DNA of 64,000 nt from Osmia lignaria lignaria (Eukaryota; Arthropoda; Insecta; Hymenoptera; Megachilidae): contig NC_135039.1 in NCBI RefSeq assembly GCF_051020975.1, positions 13,304,692 through 13,368,691 on the forward strand, given 5' to 3'. A program made the position numbers and the translations under genes. The notes below the pieces were generated by a model. The model did no database searches and was not told where the DNA came from. It saw nothing but the letters and a program-made list of their open reading frames with translations. Shown here in pieces: positions 43,001 through 55,000 of the stretch. Positions within the stretch are counted from its first letter, which is position 1, and each line of letters opens with the position of its first letter.

Positions 43001-46000
43001 CTGTCCTGTGGTGAACCATGTTCTTTTTGAAGCCCTTAGAGGATTGTTTGAGAAGTAATAATAGAACCTGTTCTTGTTTCCATCACTTTATTCCTCGTTC
43101 ATGTTTTTTAATGAGTACATAATGGTTCCATGCAAATGCATCAATTGACCTTGTCAGCTACAATGCAAGGTGTTCTTGTAGGTTGTGGCAAGGATCAATT
43201 CCAATGTTCCAATGGAGATTGCATCAGAGCTGATCAGAAATGCAATGGTTATATAGACTGTGTTGATGGATCCGATGAACCTGAAGAATGTGGTAAGTTT
43301 TATATTTATTATACATTATTACAAAAGGTTATTAATATTTTATTTCTATTCATTTTATTAGAACGTCCCGGTTTCCATCCCATGCCTGGTCGTTGCCCAG
43401 CTGGGTACATCATGTGTGTTTCTGACAAAGACTGTGTACCTCAGTCCTCTATGTGTAATGGAATTCCAGAATGTAGGGACAGGTCGGACGAAGAGAACTG
43501 CGGTAATTAATTGAGCTGCAATATTTTGTAGATTGTAATCCAGTTTCATTGACAATATTCTTTATTAATGTTTCAGAACAACTTAAAGAACCATCTCGCC
43601 TCAATTTGAAGACATATCCTAGTGAGCAAGTGATCAAAGAGAGTAAGTATCGCAAGATATATGTTAATAAGTACAATTATCTTATTGTATACACAAAAGT
43701 ATTTAGAATTGTAAGTTGAGTACGAATATTGATTAACAAGAATTTTGATTATTTTTCTTGCCTTGGCTAGACCCGGCGAAGCAAGGTAAGATTCTTTCAA
43801 AGAGCAATTGCAAATAATGCTGCATAAGATTTCGCCTATTTTTGATTCATAAATATAATCAGTGATTAATGATCTATCAAGAGGACCGATTTCAGTGATG
43901 TATTTGTATCACATACATCATTTATCTACCATAAACTTAATATGAATTAATTTGTAATCGACATCATGGAATATAAAATTGCATGAACAAATAATTTCAT
44001 ACTAGAAGTGTACAAACTATGTGATTAAAAGTGAAACAATTGTTGAACATTTTACACCTTCATTTTGTTGAATTACAATACACTTAACACATACATACAT
44101 ACACATAATTACATCCATACTAAATGAGCTGCTTGGAAATACATCACAATTAATTGAACACAAGTAACAAATCATAATACAACACAAATAAACAAGCATA
44201 AATTAAAAAATTCTTTCCCAAAATTACAACTGAATTGGGGTAATCAGGTCGAGAAGTCGTGTTCCAATGTCGCGACGAGGGTCCTCTTCGAGCCAGGGTA
44301 CGTTGGCTTCGCGGTAACAACCTCCCTCTGCCACCTGGTAGTCGAGATCTGAATGGACGTCTTGAAATTCCAAACATCCAACTGGACCATGGTGGACTGT
44401 ACATTTGCGAGGCTGTTGGTTACCCTGCATCCACAACAGGCCAACAAGTGAACGTTTATCTGACCGTAGAAAAGTGTAAGCACCTTCAGAATCTCCTGTA
44501 GATAATTTATTTCATCAAATGCTTTCATTATTAATTCCTGTTTCAGTCGAACCACCAGCAACGAACAAGCCTCATGTCTGCATGTACGATGAAGCCACTT
44601 GTAGCAATGGGGACTGTATTCCCAAATCATACGTATGTAATGGCAGACTGGATTGCACAGATGGTTCAGATGAAATGCGTTGCAGTAAGTGTTCTTTTCT
44701 CCTGTACCAAGCATTTACATGATTCACACTCGAGATGATGATAATCATAATAAACAGGTCCGCATGGCTGTGAACCCAACGAGTTCCGTTGCAACAACAC
44801 ACAGTGTGTGAGCAAACTATGGCGATGCGACGGTGACAAGGATTGTGCTGATGGTAGTGACGAGGAAAATTGTGTTCCAAACAGGCCAGGATCTCCTTGT
44901 CGCGTCACCGAGTACACTTGTGCCAGCAATGACCAGTGTATACCTAAAAGTTATCATTGTGACATGGAGAAGGACTGCATTGATGGTAGCGATGAAATAG
45001 GATGTTGTGAGTAATGGTTCTACCATATAAAAAATAGCTAATTTTATATAACAGAGACATTAAAAGAATCATTTTATTTCCTTCAGCTCCGGTTTACATA
45101 ATGAAGCCACCTCCACCGATGATCACTTTAGATCTAGGAACAACCCTGGTGATCGTCTGTACAGCGATAGGTGTTCCTACCCCTGAAATAAATTGGCGGT
45201 TGAACTGGGGCCACATTCCTCCAAAATGCACCATGACGTCCATCAATGGAACTGGAACTCTAACCTGTCCTGACATACAGACCGAAGATCAAGGAGCTTA
45301 TTCCTGCGAGGCATTAAACACCGCTGGCTTCGTGTTCGCGGTACCTGACGCCATTGTGATGGTGAACAAACCAGACGATGTTTGCCCCAAGGGGATGTTC
45401 AATTCCGAGGCAAGAACTGTGGAGGAATGTATCTCCTGTTTCTGCTTCGGTGTCGCCACCGAGTGTCACAGTGCGAACCTCTTCACGTATCAAATCCCTC
45501 CGCCTTTTGATCGTCATAAAATCGTAGCTGTTAAACAAGAGCCTGACCTTCGAATCCTTAACGACATCAGTTATCAGTTAGCTGTGAAACCATTGGGCAG
45601 AGACGGTTTACATTTGGACGAATCAACTCCATTCTTGAACCAGTTAGCTGCTGAGAAAGATGTTCCTTACTTTGCCCTGCCTGAGAATTTCCATGGAAGT
45701 CAGCTGAAATCCTACGGTGGTTATCTGAAGTACAGGGTGCGTTACAATGGCACTGGAGTTCCAAATTCTGCACCAGCGGTCGTGCTAAGCGGGAATAATT
45801 ATGTGCTGATACACAAAGGGAAACAATTGATACCTAATTACGATAACGACGAGTCTGTTAGGTTCTTCGAGGGTGAGTGGTTGAAGAAACAAGGCTGGTC
45901 AGAGGTACCTGCTACGAGGGAGGATATCATGATGACATTGGCCAACGTAGACAACATTTTAATCAAGTATGTATTCGTGTTAAACGATGATCAGTTGAAG

Positions 46001-49000
46001 TTACTTGAAATCACTGAAACTTGTATTGCCCTTCAGAGTAGAGTATGACAATTCACCAGACTTGGATGTCCAACTGACACATATTGTAATGGACACTGCT
46101 GATGTGAGGAACACTGGTCTTGGGTCGGCATCGTTCGTAGAAGAATGCCAGTGTCCTTCAGGTATGTTCTGATCTTTTAATAATCCATCGATTTATTCGA
46201 ATGATTAATGAAACATGTTTATTGTTCAGGATACACTGGTCTGTCGTGCGAGGAATGTGCTCCAGGATATCTGAGACGAAAAACTGGCCTATGGCTTGGT
46301 CAGTGTTACAGAGACGAACCGGTTGATTGTCCTCCAGGATACTATGGCGATCCCTCGAGGAATATACCTTGCAAAGCTTGCCCCTGCCCACTTACCAATC
46401 CATCTAATCAGTAGGCTATCATTAAAAATATGGAAACTGCAGAAAGTTCCACTGAAAGAGGTCTTAATGTATTCTGAACTTTATAGATTTGCACGCACCT
46501 GTCATCTTGGATCCGATGGCCAACCAACCTGCAATTGTCCTCCAGGATACATTGGTCGTAGGTGCGAACAGTGCGACGTTGGGTACCAAGGAAACCCTCT
46601 TATTCCTGGAGACATGTGTGTAGCAAGGCAACAGTGTGACCCAGAGGGCAGTATCAGTTCAGTTGTGGATCCTCTTACTGGAAAATGCCGGTGCAAGGTA
46701 CTAAATTTTCAATTTATTCAAATCTCTTAGGTCTCTGTATTATTAAAAAATAGATTTATATAACATGTTCAATTTCATTAATGCTGTCGTTTACTCGGAA
46801 ATCTGTCTTTCTTTCTTAAAAGTAAGTACAGTGAATGATAACTGTATCATTTCAAAGGGATATTGATTAAGGATTTAACTGAACTATTGATACCTGTGTT
46901 TCAATTAAATGTAAATTTGCAGCAATACGCTACGGGTATCACTTGCAACCAATGTAAGGCGAATACGTTCAAAAATCAATTCGGTTGCACTAGTTGCTTC
47001 TGCATGGGCATCACCAACAAATGTGTCTCGTCCAATTGGTACAGGAATGACGTGAGTACACGTTTCATTGCGTTGTTTCAATTATCCTTATTAAACGACT
47101 ATAAACATAAAGCATTTATGAATCTTACAGGTTCGAGTTTCCTTCACAAATTCTATCAGAGATTTCTCCCTCATCGAATCAAGAACACCGCATCCACCAC
47201 CCATCGTTGATGGCATCCGTTTGAACACAGTAACACGTGAGATCATTTACAATGATTTCCCTAATCGTGGAAACAACGACGTCTACTACTGGCAGTTGCC
47301 TAGTATCTTCTTGGGCGATCAGGTCACGTCTTACGGTGGAAATCTTAAGTACACTGTTAGATACGTTCCAGCACCAGGTGGTCAGAGTTCAAAGAACAAT
47401 GCTGCTGACGTTGAATTGATCAGCGTTAGTAAATCAAATCTATTCCTATTATTAACTCACTGCATTGCCTTTAGTGAATCTTATTCTTCATCCCCAGGCC
47501 AATGATATCAATTTGTTGTACTTCTCCCGGGAATCTCCTGAACCAAACACACCGCAAACATTCACTGTCCCTCTTCTGGAACAATACTGGCAACGTAACG
47601 ATGGCACGCAAGCTGACAGGGAACATTTATTAATGGCACTGGCTGATGTTAGTGCCATTAGAATCAAAGCTACCTACACTACCCATACCGACGAGGCTGC
47701 GTAAGTTATTGAATTACCCTTTTGCACATATTATACAGAAAATAAATCTAAACATCTGTCACTATTCCTTCAGGTTGTCTCTGGTATCTTTGGACATTGC
47801 TGAAAAATACAACACAGGAAGAGCTCGTGCGGTTGAAGTAGAAGAATGTTCCTGTCCTATTGGCTACAAAGGATTATCTTGCGAAGACTGTGACGTTGGA
47901 TACACCAGAGCCAGCGAAGGCCTGTACCTAGGCATCTGCGAACAGTGCAACTGCAATGGACACTCGGCTCAATGCAATCCTGACACTGGAATATGCGAGG
48001 TTGGCAAAGAATTATTAACGTTGCTTCTGGGCGTGTCCAAAAGAAAATTAACTATTCAATTGTTATTTATAAATATTACAGAATTGCGCAGACCATACCA
48101 CCGGAGACTTCTGCGAGGTTTGCGAGCCAGGATACGAAGGGGATGCAACTCGAGGAACGCCACACGATTGCGTCTACAAAGACTCGACACCGTGTCGCTG
48201 TAACGAGGCTGGCTCTCGTAGCAGCTCGTGTATCGGCGACAGATGCGATTGTAAACGAAACGTCGAAGGACCCCAATGCAACCGTTGTCGTCCATCCACC
48301 TTTGGACTCTCCTCGTACAATCCTGATGGATGCACCGAATGTTACTGCAGCGGTGTGACTAATCAGTGTCACGAGAGTTCACTGTACGTTCAACAGATAC
48401 CAGTCTGGGTCTACGACAATCAGCATGGGTTCACCCTTACTGACTCGTGAGTAGCTATATCAATTTTGAATAGAGCAGTTTAGCGTACAAGATGATCAAT
48501 GGAACATTGATTCACAGAACTAGACAGGAGATAATCGATGATGGTTTTGAGCTGAATTTCGCCATGAATGAGATTGGCTATCGTTACCCGGATAGTCGAG
48601 GACGCAGGTTGTTCTGGTCTCTGCCAGCAATATTCACTGGGAACAAGGTTAAAAGTTACGGGGGGAATCTCACTTTAACCCAGCATATCACTGCGTATCC
48701 CGGAGCTCAGAGTTACAAAGATCAGGATATCATTTTAATTGGAAATGGGATTACATTGTTCTGGACGAACCCTATGGATATTCAGCCTGACATACCATTG
48801 GTACGTATTCGGATATTGTTTATCATGGTGTAACTTAACTGAACCTTCCCCCTCGTTGTAGACCTACTCGGTGCCACTTAGAGAATCAGAATGGAGACGT
48901 TTAACCACCGAAGGTCCACGAGTTGCTTCCCGCATTGACCTAATGACTGTACTGTCCAACCTTGAGGCTATTCTGGTCCGTGCAACGCACAGTGAAAGAA

Positions 49001-52000
49001 TGACAGCCACTTACATCAGTGATATAAGTCTGGACACAGCGGTGGAGCATCAGACTGGTAACAGAAGAGCAGTTCAAGTGGAAGTTTGTCGCTGTCCAAC
49101 TGGCCACGTTGGTACATCCTGTGAATCCTGTGCTAGAGGATACTACAGAGACCCGAACGATCGTTCTGCCAGCTACTTGGGCTCCTGCAATCCATGCCCT
49201 TGCAACAATAACGAGGAGAGCTGCGAAATCACGAGAAGTGGACAAGTGAAATGTCACTGTCTGCCAGGATACACCGGTCAATACTGTCTGAGCACCGGTA
49301 CGTATATTTAAAAAAGCTTCAGTATTATATACATAATACATACATACATTGCAATATTCAAGTTTGTATAGAATTATCAGTGTAAAAGAGTGAGTTGATA
49401 GAAAAATAGAGTTCACTTGAAATTAAATATTTTGAACATTACATCGGTTAGGTGAATTGATGGTTAGTATAAAGCCGATGAAGGGTGAAGTTATGGCAAA
49501 CTCGTGGATTCTATTCACATGCAGTTACGAGTTCCCGGAACCTTTGTATATCTCTTTTAAACTAACACCATTCGGTGGAATGCCTTTAACTGCGACCGGT
49601 GTTACACCCGGCCCGATTATGATAACCGAGAAAGGGGCACAGCGAACCTGGTACGTTTACGTGCAGCTAGAACCTTGCAATGTGGAGTGCCATATCCAGG
49701 ACCGTGATGGCAAAGAGTTAATCAAGGTGGTGACATCGGTTACACCAGGTTTGGCGGACTATATCACAGCAAATATTACGTGTTCGTCCGTCCCTGGGAA
49801 TGGAAAACAGTCTGGGACTTACATTCATTCAATTGAAAATATTCTAATTCCTCAAATACCATAATACCATGAATACCATAATTCATCAAAACCTTTAATT
49901 TACAAGGAGAACTACCCAAGTGTTACACTCACTTATTAATGAAACTTTGCCAGCTTGTAGAGCTCGTCGAGCTGAACACGCCTGTACCCTGTTTTGGGGG
50001 CAGACGGTTAATTGTTTAAAAGATATTAACAATTACAGTTAGTTACTCCTTACATTCTGAAGTATGACAAACTTACACATACAATTCGCAATCTAGAGAT
50101 CCACGGTTCAAATCCTTGGTTCCCAACATTTTTTTTTTTTAATGATAATTTGTCTCCTATTGAATAACTATCACATAAAAATTATCATTATAAAAAAAGA
50201 AAATTTTTTTGTGAACCAAGGATTTGAACCGAGGACCTTCAAATTGTAAGTTACGGATCTGCTCCGTGGTTAAACGCTTGACTCGTAATCTAAAGGTCCC
50301 CGGTTCAAATCCCGGGCAACTGTTTTTTTTTTTTTTTTTTTTTTAAATTCAAAAAGAGACAAATTATTATTAAAAAAGAAAAATGTTGTGAACCAAGGAT
50401 TTGAACCGAGGACCTTCAAATTGTAAGTTACGGATCTGCTCCGTGGTTAAACGCTTGACTCGTAATCTAAAGGTCCCCGGTTCAAATCCCGGGCAACTGT
50501 TTTTTTTTTTTTTTTTTTTTAAATTCAAAAAGAGACAAATTATTATTAAAAAAGAAAAATGTTGTGAACCGAGGATTTGAACCGTGGATCTGTATATTGC
50601 GAGTTGCATGTGTGAGTCTGTCATACTTCTGAATGTGAGTAGTAACTAACTTTAATTATTAATATCTTTTAAACAATTAGTCGTCTACCCCCAAAACGGG
50701 GTATAGGTGTGTTCAGCTCGACGAGCTCTACAAGCTGGCAAAGTTTCATTAATAAGTGAGTGTAACACTTGGGTAGTTCCCCTTGTTAGAACACACATGG
50801 CGTGGTTTCTTTTAGTTATAGCTATACCTCTGCTTTGTTAGAGCTTATGTCATTCGATTACACGTGGGGTTCAGGAGCTTAATATCGTGTTAGAAAGGGT
50901 GTAGGAATTTGTCAGATTTTCTTTTTTCACTTTGTGTTGTAAAATACAGCAAACAAAGATTCGAAGCTTCACGGTCTTCTAATTTATGTAATATTTTGTA
51001 GAAACTAATGTAACAACCACTACACCGTATCCTCCCTATATACCTCCACCGAGGATACTGGTTTACATCAAAGGACCAGAGTTCCAAATCGTTGAAGCTG
51101 GAACCACCGTTCGATACCATTGTGCTGGCAAATCTTTAGACAATGTAAGTAAATGCATAATAAATCTTTGTAACAGATGAAACAAAGAATCTGTACCAAC
51201 AGGGATCATTGCATATCAAATGGGAAAAAGAAGGTGGCCAGTTACCTACTGGAAGAACTGTGGACGACAGTCAGGGCTTATTGGTCATTCGTGATGTGAA
51301 AGTATCCGATAGCGGCGTATATGTCTGCCAAGTTAGCGATGGTGTGCATATTGGATACAAGAACGTTACCCTCACCGTTGGAGGTAAGTTAAAAATTGAA
51401 TGAATATTTCTGAAACATGTGTATATTAAATGTAACGTATTACACGGACGCAGCATTTCCACAAAGTTTATTAGAGATACCAGGTACATGAAACAAGCCA
51501 CATCAAACATATTTTCAAAGGTGAACCTAAAATTAACTATCCGTGTTCTATTTAGGTTCAAACCCAGTTGCACCAAGAGCCGTTGTCATGCCAACATCCT
51601 TGGAGGTAGTGGAAGGACAACCTGCAGAATTCCGTTGCATGGCCACTGGACACCCACAGCCTCAGGTCGAGTGGATACGCGTCCATGGACCTACGAGCCC
51701 AGAAGTGGTCACTCATAATGGAATTTGGTCTCTGCGGGCAGCCTCAAAGAACGACGCAGCTGAGTACAAGTGTATTGCCAGGAACAACGTTGGCGTAGAC
51801 GAGCAGACTGTTATTCTTTATGTCAGCGGTGAGTACAAGGAATGATTAATAATTAACGTATCGTTACATTATCATAAATTTTCATTGTCCACAGATAATC
51901 CTTCCATGCCACCGACAACTGGTATACTCCCTACCATCACTCCATCGCAATGGTACGGAACAGAGGGAGACGCAGTCCTGTTAACCTGTTCCCAAACATC

Positions 52001-55000
52001 ACCAGAACTCGCGAGCCTCGTCTGGCTTCGACAAGGAAACTTACCCTTCTCTCCAACAGCTACTCAACGCGATGGTGTATTAACAATCATGAACTCAACT
52101 CAGTACGACTCCGGCGTTTACATATGCTTAGCGACTACCTACGTTGGAACCCACGTCAACAACACAGCTGAGATAACAGTGGTGCCTCGAAGATCTCCAC
52201 CTTCCATCAAAGTGAGACCCGAGAAACAGACTGTTCCTCAAGGCAGCGTAGCTGAGGTACAGTGTGTCACCAGCGGGGAACCAGGTCTGCAGGTGAAATG
52301 GAGCAAGTATCATCACGAACGACTGAGCTCTAACGTTCAACAAGTCGGTGACACCTTGAGGATCGTCAATATTCAGATCCCAGACCGTGGAGTGTACGTG
52401 TGCCACGTGACAGGACCATCTGGTAGCCACGAATCCAGCGCTGTGATCGAAGTTGAACGTGAGTAAGAATGGAAATTCTTTGTCCATGCTGTGAACGTTA
52501 AGAAAAACTTGTGCGTTTTGTTGAAACAGCTCGGGAAGCTCCTCGCGTGGAGATCTACCCAAGGGAGGTGCCTCCTGTTATACTAGGCGGTTCTACCGAT
52601 TTGCAATGTCGAGCTGTGGCCGGGATTCCCATGCCAGAATTGCACTGGTCCCATCAGAACGGCAGACCGTTCCCGTCCAACATCAAACAGCTTCCTGGCG
52701 GTGTTCTCCGGCTGTCGAACATCACAGCGAACGACGGCGGTGCCTACGTTTGCTCGGCAGTGAATCCCGTTGGTTCGAACACAGCGGTGGTTTACATCGA
52801 GGTTCAATCTGTCCCTGTTATCATGATTTCACCCAGGTCTGGAATTCTCCAAGTGAAACGAGGGGACAGAGTGAAATTGATTTGCAGATCGTCGGGTTAT
52901 CCGCAGCCTAGGGTCGCGTGGGTCAAACACCAGAATCGAATAGACTTGTAAGTTCCTTTCCTGAAGACGACGATGAAAAATTCAGCAGTTGGATAAGAAA
53001 TGCTTTTGTCTCTTGCAGTAGGACTCCGTTCTATTTATCATCAGAAGCTGCGACACCTTTGGAAGCTGTATATGAAATAAACTCTGCCTCCCCCGACGAC
53101 GAAGGCTCGTACACCTGCCACGCTAACAATGCCGCAGGAATGGTTGAAGAACGCGTTTACATACGCGTGGAAGACAACGAGGTTTATTCTCCGGATGAGT
53201 ATCCTGGTCCCGATAAACCTGTGCGTTTACCACACAGCTATGTGAGATCGCAGTGGTTTCTTGTGAAATAACGTTTGATATTTTTGTGACAGGAAAATCC
53301 AGACGACCAGAAGATCACGGTACCGAAGGATTACTTCAAGATTCCCAGCGGTGGCAAAGTGGAGATGCGTTGTTACGTTCGCTCGTCAGATGGAAACCAT
53401 ATCTATCTAGACTGGAAGAGAACCGACCATAGACCTCTGCCAGAAGGTAGCACGGTTCACAATGGAATACTGAACATTCCAGTAGCTGACAAAAGCGCTG
53501 CTGGAGAATACGTTTGCCTGGGCATGGACCAGGCTCGCAATGTTCTGTTCAGGGCCAAGTCTCATCTTGAAGTACTCTGTAAGATGATCCATATTTGACT
53601 ATGTATTTAGAAAAGGGTTGATCCATAAGTTAGATCATTGACCCCTAAAAATTTGCTAATTCTCTTATGATTTTATGATGGCTTATAACATTTTCAGCAC
53701 CACCTAGAATAGTGTTGAATCCACCCCGCCAAACGGTCCGTGCCGGTGAAAATCCTTCCATAGACTGCAGCACGACAGGGGACGAACCGATGACCATCCA
53801 GTGGGCCGCCATAGGACGTAACCTTCCTTCTTCGGTCACCCAGGACCGTGGAGTCTTACAGTTCCATGGAATTACTTATTCCGATGCTGGGAAGTATGTC
53901 TGCACAGCTACAAACGATGCAGGAACTGCTGAGGCTGTGGCTGAGGTTCTGGTGAATGGTATGAACACAATTTGAAAGTTGTCATATATCTCATGGAGCA
54001 CACCTTAAACACCATTAATGCTATTTATTTTTTATAGAACATCCTTTCGACGAAAGTAGTGTTGTCCATGCAGCCCAAAGAGATGTGGTGACTTATGCTG
54101 GTCAGCCTGTACGTCTACGGTGCACGGTTAACGTAAGAGCAACCATACATTGGAGCAGAGACGGTCAACCATTACCTTCGACTGCCAGGATAGAAGATGA
54201 TTATTTGGAACTGCCTCGAGCCAGACCAGAGGACAGTGGAAGATACATTTGTCAGATTCAAACTGTACACGGAGTCTCTAGCGATTATATAAACTTGAAT
54301 GTCTCACGTAAGTTCAATGCATGTTACCTATATAAAAGCGAATGCCTGTCATTGTCTTAATTCACCTCACACAGTTTGATAAACTAATTTCTCTGAAACT
54401 TCTTCCCACACGTTGCATCCTTTCAGATGAAAGTTTTTTTCAATTTTTATAGCATTAGATGATAGGAGAAGAAGAAGTAAAGGATATATAATTGTCTTTT
54501 TTCTTCAATTATTTACCACATTTTCAATTGATTTCTTTTATTCTATTAATCCGTATGAAGTAGATGATTAAAGTAAAATGACACACTCGTGCGAATAGTA
54601 ATCATCACATCTCGTTCAGTCATTCACCGATACTCAGACGAGACATAGTTTATTTATAAAGTGGTCGCGTTATTATTTAGTAGTTAATTTGCACACGGAA
54701 TGCTCGCGAGCGAACCGAACCCAGTGCAGCGAAAGCAAGTGCATATGCAACGTTCAAGGATGCTTTCTGTTGGATTACCTTTGCAACGTCTATATTCGCT
54801 ACTACAACGATATCGGTGACAACTACTACAACACCCCGCAAAACCGTCACTATCTTCAACAACGACGTGGTTTGTTTTCAGATAAATTATGTGTACCTGA
54901 TGTGACGTCTATCTAAAATGATTAACGCTTATCACCTACCATTTCTTAATTCATCAATGTTCTCTTGCCTCAAACATCTTAGTACCAAATACTAAAAAAA

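Noticed and set aside
48447..48478. A 32-nt intron between exons 31 and 32
   Set aside because: In frame, but far below usual intron length; a better acceptor (TTGATTCACAG, 48517) in the same phase gives a 71-bp intron.
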